Below, in pieces: positions 27,877 through 36,300 of a stretch of 64,000 nucleotides of DNA (its first letter is position 1; each line of letters begins with the position of its first letter). Below the pieces are notes generated by a model. That model was given only the letters and a program-made list of their open reading frames with translations. It searched no databases and was not told the DNA's origin. A program made the position numbers and the translations under genes. Location of the stretch: the NCBI RefSeq assembly GCF_014905095.1, contig NZ_CP041165.1, positions 1,860,001 through 1,924,000 of the forward strand, in the 5' to 3' direction. The DNA comes from Sulfurimonas marina. GTDB taxonomy: Bacteria; Campylobacterota; Campylobacteria; Campylobacterales; Sulfurimonadaceae.

Positions 27877-29117
27877 TATCTATCTACCTCACCAAATACG
27901 ATATTTGTTGTACCAATAATTGAAACAACATCCGGAATATAGTGACCAGGTAAAAGGTCAGTTAAAATTCCTGTATGCCAGAATGAAGGCGCACGTAATT
28001 TAAGTCTGTACGGGTATGGTCCACCTTGAGAATTGATGTAGTATCCAAGTTCACCTTTTGGAGATTCAGTTGGAATGTATACTTCACCTACAGGTGGTCT
28101 CATACCTTGTGTTACAAGTACAAAGTGTTGCATTAAAGAGTAGTTTTGAGTCATGATATCCAGCTTAGGAGCTGAGATATATTTAGGCGCATGAGCCATT
28201 AACTCAGTTTGTCCCTCTTTCACACATCTCTCATACATCTCTATTGTTTGATAAAGGATCTTCGCAGATTCTCTCATCTCTTCCATATAGATTCTATAAC
28301 GCGCGAAGTTATCACCTTTGTCAGAGAACGGTACGTTAAACTCTACTTCATCGTAAAGCTCATACGGCTCCTCTTTACGGATATCCCATGCTACGCCAGA
28401 AGCTCTTAGCATTGGACCTGTACAACCCCAAGAAAGTGCCATCTCTGTTGAGATTACACCAACATCTTCCATTCTCATTCTCCAGATACGGTTAGAATCT
28501 AATAGATCTTCGTAATCTTTGATGTTTTGTGGAAGCTTGTCTAAGAAAGTTCTTAGTTGGCTTAAGAAATCATCTTGGATATCTAAAGGAACTCCACCGA
28601 TACGAATAGCAGCGTGTGTTAAACGAGCACCACAGTATCCTTCGATAATATCCATTAGGTATTCTCTTTCACGGAATGCAAATAAGAAGATAGTCATCGC
28701 ACCGATATCAAGAGCCGTTGTCGCTAACCAGAAAAGGTGAGACATAAGACGGTTGATCTCTAAAAGCATCATTCTAATTACTTTTGCACGACGTGGAACT
28801 TCAAGTCCAACCAGTTTTTCAACTGCAAGTGCAAAACCATAGTTGTTTGAAGATGAAGCGATATAATCCATACGGTCAGTAGTAGGCATAAACTCATTAT
28901 AGATCATATTTTCAGCCATCTTCTCCATACCACGGTGAAGGTATCCAACATCTGGATGTGCTTTTGTAATTTGCTCTTGTTGAAGGTGAAGCATAAGTCT
29001 TAACTGTCCGTGAGCAGACGGGTGCTGTGGACCGAAGTTTAAGATAAGCTCATTATCTTCTCTGTCAAATGTAATATTTTCAAAAAACGGTGTTAATCTG
29101 TTTTTTACTTGTGCCAT
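27876..29117 (-). CDS. nuoD: NADH-quinone oxidoreductase subunit D
   Basis: The protein has 413 residues, the 49-kDa subunit. It carries [14 protein letters not shown], which lines the quinone cavity, [10 protein letters not shown], and [14 protein letters not shown] near the C-terminus. It is homologous to the large subunit of NiFe hydrogenase without the metal site. Together with NuoB it forms the quinone reduction site. It is separate from NuoC (12-nt gap), not fused. Confidence 0.97.
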   Translation of the reverse strand: MAQVKNRLTPFFENITFDREDNELILNFGPQHPSAHGQLRLMLHLQQEQITKAHPDVGYLHRGMEKMAENMIYNEFMPTTDRMDYIASSSNNYGFALAVEKLVGLEVPRRAKVIRMMLLEINRLMSHLFWLATTALDIGAMTIFLFAFREREYLMDIIEGYCGARLTHAAIRIGGVPLDIQDDFLSQLRTFLDKLPQNIKDYEDLLDSNRIWRMRMEDVGVISTEMALSWGCTGPMLRASGVAWDIRKEEPYELYDEVEFNVPFSDKGDNFARYRIYMEEMRESAKILYQTIEMYERCVKEGQTELMAHAPKYISAPKLDIMTQNYSLMQHFVLVTQGMRPPVGEVYIPTESPKGELGYYINSQGGPYPYRLKLRAPSFWHTGILTDLLPGHYIPDVVSIIGTTNIVFGEVDR

Positions 29118-29129
29118 ATTTATACCACC

Positions 29130-29936
29130 CTATCTTTGCGGATCATCAATAACTTTTGATGACTCTTTTGTATATTTTTTGATCATGAAAACACCACCCT
29201 CTTCTTGGTAGTTTTGAACAGTTCTTTCCATATCGTCAGTGATTTCAGTACCTTTTGGAACTTCAAAACCAAGACGTGCGAAACGCTCAGAATCGTATCT
29301 GTCGATTCTTGCAGTGTCACGAATTTCAGGCCCGATAATATCGCGTGCTTCTTTTCCGTAAATTTTATCAACTTCATACCATGCAGCGAACTCATCACCT
29401 TCAAGCGGGTATGTTTTACGAAGTGGGAAACCTTGCCAGTCATAAGGCATAAGGATACGCTTCATAAATGGGTGTCCATTTGCTTCGATACCGAACATAT
29501 CGTACATTTCACGCTCAGACCAGTCAGCTGAACGGAAAAGTTTTTCAACAGAATCAACAGCTTGACCCTCTTTAATGAAATACTTGATACGGATACGTTT
29601 ACGTTTTGTCATAGAAAGCATTTGGTAGAAGATCTCAAAAGTACCGTCTTTTGCTAACCAATCGATCGCACTTAACTCTGAAAGTTGAGTATATTCTAAC
29701 TCGTCTTTCATAAGTTCAAGTACACCGTAAATATCTTGAGGCTGAATGTAAACAACCATTTGTTCAACTTGAATATATGCATCACTTACTTCAAACTTCG
29801 CTTTGATAGCTGCAAGATCAGCTGCAAATACTGCATCATCTTCAACAGGAGTTTTAGGAACCTGCGGTGCTACATAATATCTGTCTGTGTAATATGCTTT
29901 TGCTTGTACATCATCTTTTGGTGTATATGCTCTCAT
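29130..29936 (-). CDS. nuoC: NADH-quinone oxidoreductase subunit C
   Basis: The protein has 268 residues. The 30-kDa signature SADWSEREMYDMFGIEANGH is followed by RILMPYDWQGFPLRKTYP. Before it is an N-terminal extension of about 45 residues that is proline- and charge-rich. It is a peripheral-arm structural subunit without cofactors. The ATG shares one base with the nuoB stop (TAATG-type coupling). Confidence 0.95.
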   Translation of the reverse strand: MRAYTPKDDVQAKAYYTDRYYVAPQVPKTPVEDDAVFAADLAAIKAKFEVSDAYIQVEQMVVYIQPQDIYGVLELMKDELEYTQLSELSAIDWLAKDGTFEIFYQMLSMTKRKRIRIKYFIKEGQAVDSVEKLFRSADWSEREMYDMFGIEANGHPFMKRILMPYDWQGFPLRKTYPLEGDEFAAWYEVDKIYGKEARDIIGPEIRDTARIDRYDSERFARLGFEVPKGTEITDDMERTVQNYQEEGGVFMIKKYTKESSKVIDDPQR

Positions 29937-30445
29937 TACATTAACCTTTTAGCTTTTTGTGCTTTACCCGCTTTTTGCTCACGGATCTTTTGTTGTAATA
30001 ACATCACACCGTACTGAAGTGTTTCAGGACGAGGCGCACAACCTGGAAGATATAGATCAACAGGGATGATACGGTCACAACCTTGAACAGTTGCATAAGT
30101 GTTGAACATACCACCTGTATTTGCACATGAACCCATAGAGATAACCCATCTAGGCTCTGTCATTTGATCATAAAGACGTTTAATGAACTCAGCGTGTTTT
30201 TTTGTAAGTGTACCTGCTACGATCATAACATCAGCCTGACGTGGAGATGCACGGAAGATCGTACCGTAACGGTCAAAGTCAAAACGAGATGCACCAGAAG
30301 CCATCATCTCGATACCACAACAAGCAAGACCATAAGTCAATGCCCAAAGTGAGTTCGAGCGACCCCAGTTTACCACTTTGTCAATTGATGTAAGTGCTAC
30401 CGGTAATCCACCGTCTTGTGTATAGTTTACTTTATGTTGTGCCAT
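29936..30445 (-). CDS. nuoB: NADH-quinone oxidoreductase subunit B ([4Fe-4S] N2)
   Basis: I use the ATG at 30443-30445 because GGAG lies 9 nt upstream, which gives 169 residues. Cluster N2 ligands are visible as LACCGIEMM (tandem cysteines), the Cys in [10 protein letters not shown] and PGCAPRPE. N2 is the final cluster before quinone. The coding sequence overlaps the nuoA 3' end by 19 nt in another frame, so the two are tightly coupled. Confidence 0.96.
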   Translation of the reverse strand: MAQHKVNYTQDGGLPVALTSIDKVVNWGRSNSLWALTYGLACCGIEMMASGASRFDFDRYGTIFRASPRQADVMIVAGTLTKKHAEFIKRLYDQMTEPRWVISMGSCANTGGMFNTYATVQGCDRIIPVDLYLPGCAPRPETLQYGVMLLQQKIREQKAGKAQKAKRLM

Positions 30446-30816
30446 TCTAGCGCTCCTTTTTTCCATGCATATACAAAACCGATTGCTAATAATAGGATGA
30501 ACATAATCATCTCAGCAAATCCAAACCATCCAAGTACTTTAAAATCTACTGCCCAAGGAAACATAAATACTATCTCTACATCAAATAGTAAAAATAAAAG
30601 TGCAAATAGATAAAACTGAGGTGAAACTCTATTTGGTTGTTTCGTTACCTCAGGTCCACATTCATAAACTGAAAGTTTGATTTTTTCAGTGTCTTTAGCA
30701 GCTAAAGCACGACTCGCAAGTCTTGCGATTGTAGTCGTTGCAATAAAAGCACCAAATGTTATAACAAAAAGTACAAATACCCCAAAATACGGATTTGCAG
30801 TACTAATATGCTCCAT
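30427..30816 (-). CDS. nuoA: NADH-quinone oxidoreductase subunit A
   Basis: I use the ATG at 30814-30816, preceded by AGGTAGG, which gives 129 residues, the usual NuoA size. Longer in-frame versions lack support. Three transmembrane helices are evident, with the conserved YECGPEV loop and [18 protein letters not shown]. It is the first gene of the 15-gene nuo operon. Confidence 0.95.
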   Translation of the reverse strand: MEHISTANPYFGVFVLFVITFGAFIATTTIARLASRALAAKDTEKIKLSVYECGPEVTKQPNRVSPQFYLFALLFLLFDVEIVFMFPWAVDFKVLGWFGFAEMIMFILLLAIGFVYAWKKGALEWHNIK

Positions 30817-30950
30817 ATAACCTACCTTTTTAAATAAGAAGTTACCCCTAAGAATGTAACTCTTGTTTATATATTTGTTTTCCAACTTCTAAAAACACTC
30901 TATGTTATAAAAACAAAATGCTCTTTAGAGTTAGAAAAAACAGTTACTGC

Positions 30951-30956
30951 ACTATA
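30951..30956 (-). promoter_or_regulatory. Possible -10 element of the nuo operon
   Basis: On the minus strand TTTTTGATATAGT places TATAGT at 30951-30956, 135 bp upstream of the nuoA ATG. A second candidate, TATAAC, lies at 30904-30909. The 264-bp gap 30817-31080 contains no gene or tRNA that I can see. The far end of it is the upstream half of this promoter and the 3' end of the DUF1302 gene. Confidence 0.3.
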
Positions 30957-31080
30957 TCAAAAAGAGTATTAAAAAAAGTTTTTATGAAAAAAAGAAATTT
31001 CCAATGTCACTATTTGCAACACTGGAAAAAATAAGGGGAAAGATAATGTGTAATTTTGTAATACTTTTGTGAAAAACCTG

Positions 31081-32370
31081 CTAAAAACTGTATGAAATAT
31101 CATAAAAAAGCATATCGTTATCACTTATGGCATCAAAAAAGCTATTTCCTTTAAGATAATCAACTACACCAAACGTAGTTTTGATACTATCTGAAGCATC
31201 ATAAACTATCCAGGCTCTTTGATAGCCACCGTCACTAAAAGTATCTCCAAAAGCACTTACTAAATAGTTAAGATGCACTGTCGCATTTTTAAAGTCACTT
31301 GTAACTCTAAACGCGCCCTGATAGTTATCTTTTTTAAACTCATTTGTATTAACGAAGCGTTTGTTGGCGATATCGAGACTGAGTGTAGTGTCTGCAATAC
31401 CGTTGTATTCAAACCCAAGCAGCATATCAAGCCTATCAAACTTTTCATCTCCGGTTTGCAAAAACTCATAATTTTGCATATATGCTGCTTCCCCTTTAAG
31501 GAGTAAACTTCCGTAAACATAGGCGATAGCAGCACCGTACATATCTATCTTATTTTCAATATTAACATCTGTTCTTGGATAAAATTCAAAGTTAGGATAT
31601 ACATGTGCGTAGTAAAAGTCAAGATCAAACCCTGTAAACTCTCCAGAGATATTTAAAGCATACGTTACGTCGTTTGGCTTTTTCTGTAGTGGCTGTTTGA
31701 TTGGTGAAGGATTAAAATCACCTCCGTACGGGGGATTTTTATCTTCACGCTGTTCAAGTATAACAATCGGTGCAATATCCCAGTTCTTATAATAGTAATC
31801 AAACTTTGCCATCGCAGAGCTGAGACGAAGGTCTTCAATATCTACCATACCGGGACGACGGTTGTCAAGAGGATTTAAAACATCAACTACACGGATAGTA
31901 TCACTTTTCCCCCATACTATCACTTGGCGTCCAAGTTTTATATCTAAGTCATCGGTGATTGAGCCTTGAATATAAGCATCAAAAAGTTCCACTTCACTTT
32001 GCAGAGCATTTAGCTCCTCTTTTGTAAACTCCTCTTCACCTTTCATTTTGTAAGAAAGATCGTAAAATCCATTTCCGTTGATTTTAAATTTAAAGCTCTT
32101 CCAAAGGTCTCGGTTATACTCGAGAAACAAAGAGGTTCGTAGAGATGAAAACCTGTCGTGAGGGGCATTATTCTGATAACTGTAGGCAAACTCCTGTTTG
32201 AACTTTCCTTCAATGCCGTAGTTTGATAAGGAGAATTTAGCCTCCTCTTTTTGAGGCTGTACTACCGTACTAAGAGGTTCTTCATCAAAACCATCCATAA
32301 AAGCATCAACATCATCTGCTACAGCCAATGTAGTTACGAGTAAAGATACAAAGAATAAACGGGTTAACAA
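31081..32370 (-). CDS. DUF1302-like outer-membrane protein of the RND module
   Basis: The protein has 429 residues. It starts at TTG, with AAGGG upstream, directly after the LolA-like stop, and has a signal peptide cleaved near LAVA-DD. The segment KLGRQVIVWGKSDTIRVVDV followed by LNPLDNRRPGMVDIEDLRLS is the DUF1302 hallmark. The rest is amphipathic beta strand ending in a C-terminal Phe (DISYSF), as expected for a barrel. DUF1302 proteins are usually encoded with MMPL/RND exporters and LolA-like proteins, exactly as here. The cargo is unknown, and lipids or hydrophobic compounds are suspected for this type. Confidence 0.82.
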   Translation of the reverse strand: MLTRLFFVSLLVTTLAVADDVDAFMDGFDEEPLSTVVQPQKEEAKFSLSNYGIEGKFKQEFAYSYQNNAPHDRFSSLRTSLFLEYNRDLWKSFKFKINGNGFYDLSYKMKGEEEFTKEELNALQSEVELFDAYIQGSITDDLDIKLGRQVIVWGKSDTIRVVDVLNPLDNRRPGMVDIEDLRLSSAMAKFDYYYKNWDIAPIVILEQREDKNPPYGGDFNPSPIKQPLQKKPNDVTYALNISGEFTGFDLDFYYAHVYPNFEFYPRTDVNIENKIDMYGAAIAYVYGSLLLKGEAAYMQNYEFLQTGDEKFDRLDMLLGFEYNGIADTTLSLDIANKRFVNTNEFKKDNYQGAFRVTSDFKNATVHLNYLVSAFGDTFSDGGYQRAWIVYDASDSIKTTFGVVDYLKGNSFFDAISDNDMLFYDISYSF

Positions 32371-33153
32371 CTAGAGCCCTTTTTCAAGTCTTCTTGTACT
32401 AAACACATCATCATTGATCGGTTTGTTTACTTGAATGTTTTCAAACTGTAAAATTGTTTTATGAACAGTGGCTTTTCCCTGCTTCGTTGTCATCACCATC
32501 TCATCAACTACCCAGACACCATTTTGTTTATGCATCTTTGTAATATCAAGATATTTTCTGTCCCCGTTTTTCATAAAACCGATCGAGCGAACTACCATAT
32601 CTATATCTTCTCTTACCAAGCCTATAGTTTTCACATAACCTGACTCTTCGATCACATCCTCATTTACAGGGAGTGATTCAAGCATCGTTGTATCATGTCC
32701 GCGAACCTTTGTATGTTTTAGAATCTTGTATGTATAATCATCTACGCTTCTTTTTGTCATGTCGTAGTATGAGAAATCACTTCCCATAAAACTTGAACTT
32801 TTATCACTCGTAGGGATTCTTTTTACCTTTTTAAGTGCCGGAAGATAGAGCCACTGATCGTCATCTTTACTTGCATCATCATAATCGTACGTTAAAAATG
32901 CAGTATCTTTTACATCTGCAGGAGATTTAAAAAACATAATTCTATAATCATCTTTGCCGAAATCTTTTCCAAATGTTTTGATCTCACGAATTCTTTGATT
33001 GGAATTTTTATCGATAAGTATCATCTTCATATCTTGAATGATAGTTTTTCCGTCATCTCTATCATAAACACCTTGTGCAATATCTCTTGCTTCATTTGCA
33101 ATGGCTAGAGAGCCAAATCCCAATAACGTAACTAAACATATCTTTTTAATCAT
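32371..33153 (-). CDS. LolA-like outer-membrane lipoprotein-sorting protein
   Basis: I place the start at the ATG at 33151-33153. It forms an ATGA overlap with the RND gene and has GAGG at 9 nt, giving 260 residues. A signal peptide (to about ANEA) precedes a beta-rich domain with DDQWLYLPALKKVKRIPTSD and GSDFSYYDM, the signature of the LolA-like family found beside RND exporters. It probably carries a hydrophobic cargo across the periplasm between the exporter and the DUF1302 barrel. It is distinct from the housekeeping LolA. Confidence 0.82.
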   Translation of the reverse strand: MIKKICLVTLLGFGSLAIANEARDIAQGVYDRDDGKTIIQDMKMILIDKNSNQRIREIKTFGKDFGKDDYRIMFFKSPADVKDTAFLTYDYDDASKDDDQWLYLPALKKVKRIPTSDKSSSFMGSDFSYYDMTKRSVDDYTYKILKHTKVRGHDTTMLESLPVNEDVIEESGYVKTIGLVREDIDMVVRSIGFMKNGDRKYLDITKMHKQNGVWVVDEMVMTTKQGKATVHKTILQFENIQVNKPINDDVFSTRRLEKGL

Positions 33154-35534
33154 TTTATCCATCCTCTTTTTGCGATTAGAACCATCAGTGCCGGAGCCAA
33201 CAGTAAGTCGGCAATAAGTGCTAAGATAATAACACTTCCCGTTAAAAATCCAAAGTTTTGTACACTCTCCATATTTCCAAACATATACGCATAGAACCCT
33301 AAAGAGAGTACTATTGTAGTGATCACTAACGCTTTACCCGTTGTAAAAAAAGTGTTCTCAACTGCAACTACAGCATCACCGCTTCTAAGATAGTAACGTT
33401 TGAAGTTGTGCATAAAGTGAATTGTATCATCCACTGCAAGACCAATTGCGATCGAACCGATTAAAAGCGTAAACATATCAAGCGGGATATGGTAGATGTA
33501 CATTAAACTAAGCCCTACAATTACAGGTGATAAATTTGGTATCATACTGATAATACCTAGACGAACATTACCCATAATAAACATCATAAGAATTGCAATC
33601 AAAGTAAAAGCGATAATATAACTCTCAACAGATGAGCGGATCGCCTGTGTAAAGGTATGTACCAAGATAGGGATAATTCCCGTCACCGTAACCTCTTCCT
33701 CTTTAAAAGTCTCTTCAAATCTTTTCTGAACATGAGCAAGCATATCTTCACTCTCTATAGAATCAACCCAAGGTACCTTCACGGTAACTCTAAGTTTAGA
33801 GAACTGGGAATCCACAACATCTTCAAGATCATCACTACCACTGTTTTCAAAGAGCAGCAGTTCTTGAGAGAGTAAAGCTTGATCTGATGGAATCGTATAA
33901 AATGACTCATTGTTTTCATGAAGTGCTTTATTGCTCTCTTTTACGATTGTATCTAATGAAACCACTTTCCCTATATATGTTTTGCCATCATCATACTCTG
34001 CAAGCTCTTTATTCAGGTTATCCAGTGTTTGCAGTCTCTTCGGATTCTGCCAGCCGTTTTGCTCTTTCGTATCAACTACTACTTCTACTGTCAGCGAACC
34101 GTTCAAGTTGTCATCAATATAGTGTGTACCAACATAATTTGGATCATCTTTTGGAAACCACTCTAAAGGGTAGTGTGAAAGTTTTATATTTGTAGCCAAA
34201 ACAATTGAGAGAATTACTAACGACAAACTGACAACTACAACAGATTTTGGATGGTGTGTCGGAAAGTATGCAAACCTTCTCATTACGTTGTCTAGCCAGT
34301 GATTCTCTTTAATCTCTTTTGGCTTCATTGGCGTAATCATTAAAAGTGCCGGTAAAAGCGTAAGAGTTAAAAAGAGCGATATAAGTACACCTAGTGAAGC
34401 AAATTTACCCATATCGGCAATAGGGGCAACTTCACTTCCTGCAAAAGATGCAATCCCTACAGCAGTTGTAAGACCCGTCATTGCAATAGCAAGACCCGAG
34501 TGCTCCAGCGTAAAAGCGATTGCACCCTTTTTATCTTTAGTCGCATTAAAGTTGTCAAAAAAGATTGAGAGTACATGAACCGTAGCTCCGACACTTACCG
34601 CAATTAAAAGCGAAGGGACTATCTGAGTAGGAAGTTTAAATGCTACACCGAAATATGCCATCGAACCAACCGTTGTTAAAAGTGATAAGATGATTACAAT
34701 AAGGGGATAAAATGTTGCACTTACACGTCTGAAAATTAAAAACAGAAATACTAAAATGATTAAAATCGTGACACGTGTAAACTTCTGCATATCCTCTTTC
34801 ATCATAGATTTCAGAGCATCCATTACACTAGCAGATCCAGCGTAGTAGATCTTAAAATCATCATCGGAATATTTCTCTACAATATCTCTAACTTTGCGTA
34901 CGATCTCGGCATTTTGTGTATCTGTTAAAGGTGTTTTTACCACATCTTGTGCAGGGGCTTCATCAAATTCACTGAACATATCATCTATATTCTCTTTCTC
35001 ATCAGAGACAAATGCTTTTGTTTCGATCATGATCGTTGTAATTTTTCCGTCATGCGACAAAAGCAGATCTTTATAGAATTCATTTGCCATAGCAATCGTT
35101 TTTATTTTATCGGCATCAGCTTGTGTTTTGGGAAAGTTTTCGAGTAAGTCTTCAACGATCAGCTGATCAGCCTCACCTCTTGTATTTCTAACATTTACAA
35201 GCGAAGTTACTTCATCGAGGTATGGGACATTATCTTCGAGATCTTTATGAAGTTTTTTAAGTTTTGTCAGAAACTCTACAGAAAACACTTTTTCGTTTTC
35301 TATAGCAATTAATATTCTCTCATCCCTGCCAAACTGCTCTTTAAAAGCTTCATATTTGATAAGCATCGGGTCTTCTTTATGTAAAAACCCCTCTGTTGAT
35401 GTATCCATCGTGATCTTTGGAATATTTGAGATTGGAAAAGCTATAACCAGTAATGAGAATAACAACACTATAAAAGGGTGTTTCCCTATAAACTCTCCAA
35501 ATTTTCCAAGCATCTTTTCTAGTTTATGATGCAC
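33150..35534 (-). CDS. MMPL/SSD-type RND superfamily exporter
   Basis: The protein has 794 residues and a GTG start with AAGGAG. The topology is two repeats of one helix, a large periplasmic domain (about 45-250 and 440-630) and five helices. The second repeat carries GSIAIGLAVDDTIHFMHNF, the RND/MMPL signature with the proton-relay aspartates. The first has the matching VSVGATVHVLSIFF. It belongs to the hydrophobe exporter branch, without the membrane-fusion partner of drug pumps. It is the first gene of a three-gene operon with the LolA-like and DUF1302 genes and is preceded by an activator-type box. Confidence 0.88.
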   Translation of the reverse strand: MHHKLEKMLGKFGEFIGKHPFIVLLFSLLVIAFPISNIPKITMDTSTEGFLHKEDPMLIKYEAFKEQFGRDERILIAIENEKVFSVEFLTKLKKLHKDLEDNVPYLDEVTSLVNVRNTRGEADQLIVEDLLENFPKTQADADKIKTIAMANEFYKDLLLSHDGKITTIMIETKAFVSDEKENIDDMFSEFDEAPAQDVVKTPLTDTQNAEIVRKVRDIVEKYSDDDFKIYYAGSASVMDALKSMMKEDMQKFTRVTILIILVFLFLIFRRVSATFYPLIVIILSLLTTVGSMAYFGVAFKLPTQIVPSLLIAVSVGATVHVLSIFFDNFNATKDKKGAIAFTLEHSGLAIAMTGLTTAVGIASFAGSEVAPIADMGKFASLGVLISLFLTLTLLPALLMITPMKPKEIKENHWLDNVMRRFAYFPTHHPKSVVVVSLSLVILSIVLATNIKLSHYPLEWFPKDDPNYVGTHYIDDNLNGSLTVEVVVDTKEQNGWQNPKRLQTLDNLNKELAEYDDGKTYIGKVVSLDTIVKESNKALHENNESFYTIPSDQALLSQELLLFENSGSDDLEDVVDSQFSKLRVTVKVPWVDSIESEDMLAHVQKRFEETFKEEEVTVTGIIPILVHTFTQAIRSSVESYIIAFTLIAILMMFIMGNVRLGIISMIPNLSPVIVGLSLMYIYHIPLDMFTLLIGSIAIGLAVDDTIHFMHNFKRYYLRSGDAVVAVENTFFTTGKALVITTIVLSLGFYAYMFGNMESVQNFGFLTGSVIILALIADLLLAPALMVLIAKRGWIK

Positions 35535-35577
35535 TTTTTCTCCTTATCTAATTTAATCTACTATTTTATTTTGTAAT

Positions 35578-35620
35578 ATTTTACTTAATTCCAAAACTTT
35601 TATCATTAACTTATGTTAAT
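35578..35620 (-). promoter_or_regulatory. RND operon promoter with TTAAC-N4-GTTAA box
   Basis: On the minus strand TAAAAT (35578-35583) predicts a start near 35571. The perfectly symmetric ATTAAC-TTAT-GTTAAT at 35605-35620 is centred at 35612.5, exactly 41.5 bp upstream. TTAAC-N4-GTTAA is the site described for the Campylobacter Crp/Fnr-family regulator NssR. The box overlaps the stop codon of the adjacent regulator gene. Confidence 0.65.
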
Positions 35621-36226
35621 TCTCTTTTTCAGTCGGCTTAGATGTTGCGGGGTAATTCCAAGAAGAGTAGCAATATGGTACTGTGGAACTTTTTCTAAAA
35701 GATGTGGTGACTCTTGTACAAACACTAAAAATCTCTCATCGGCACTTTTACACTGACGCTCAATAGTTTGTTTGTGCAGATAGCTGTATGCAGCTTCAGA
35801 CATCATACGTCCAAAGCGTTCCCACTTCTTAAAGTTTTTATACAAAAACTGCACATCTTTGAAAGAGACACAAACCAGTTCCGTATCTTCTAAAGCTTCT
35901 ATGTAAATAGTTGCAGGTTTTTGTTCAACAAAACTTTGATAATCAACAACAAACAGATTAGTCACATGGGAATTTTGGTCATTAAAATAGATAGTCCATG
36001 TAAAGTCTTTACCGCTTTCATCTAAGATGTAAGCCCTTACCAATCCGCTATTGATGAAATAAAGCTCTTTACAAACATCCCCTTGATAGAGGATAGTTTC
36101 ATTTTTTTTAAACTTTTTAATTGAAAGTTTTGAAGTAAATATCTTCCACTCTAAAATATTTACAGAGATATATCTTTGAATAAACTCTTTATATTTTGCA
36201 AATGAAGCTTCCGACTTTTTCTCCAA
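35606..36226 (-). CDS. Crp/Fnr-family transcriptional regulator
   Basis: The protein has 206 residues and a TTG start with GGGG 6 nt upstream. The N-terminal cyclic-nucleotide-binding-like barrel (about 25-140) contains YQGDVCKELYFINSGLVRAY. A dimer helix and a short helix-turn-helix (IATLLGITPQHLSRLKKRI) end the protein, so the wing after the recognition helix is minimal. There is no FNR-type N-terminal cysteine cluster. Candidate operators flank the gene (36274-36299 and 35605-35620), the second at the activator position of the RND operon that follows. The ligand is unknown. An NssR-like nitrosative-stress or lipid-related signal is possible. Confidence 0.82.
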   Translation of the reverse strand: MEKKSEASFAKYKEFIQRYISVNILEWKIFTSKLSIKKFKKNETILYQGDVCKELYFINSGLVRAYILDESGKDFTWTIYFNDQNSHVTNLFVVDYQSFVEQKPATIYIEALEDTELVCVSFKDVQFLYKNFKKWERFGRMMSEAAYSYLHKQTIERQCKSADERFLVFVQESPHLLEKVPQYHIATLLGITPQHLSRLKKRINIS

Positions 36227-36273
36227 ACAACACCCCGCATCCTAACGATATAAAAGTTTATCTAAAAAAAACA

Positions 36274-36299
36274 AATATATCAACATATGTTGATATATT
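36274..36299. promoter_or_regulatory. 26-bp perfect palindrome upstream of the Crp/Fnr-type gene
   Basis: Every base from 36274 to 36299 is symmetric around CATATG. The core TCAAC-ATAT-GTTGA has the same layout as the TTAAC-N4-GTTAA box before the RND gene, so it may be an autoregulatory operator. Read on the minus strand, it follows the AAA ATPase stop and is followed by TGTTTTTTTT, so it could equally be that gene's intrinsic terminator. Confidence 0.6.
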
Positions 36300-36300
36300 G

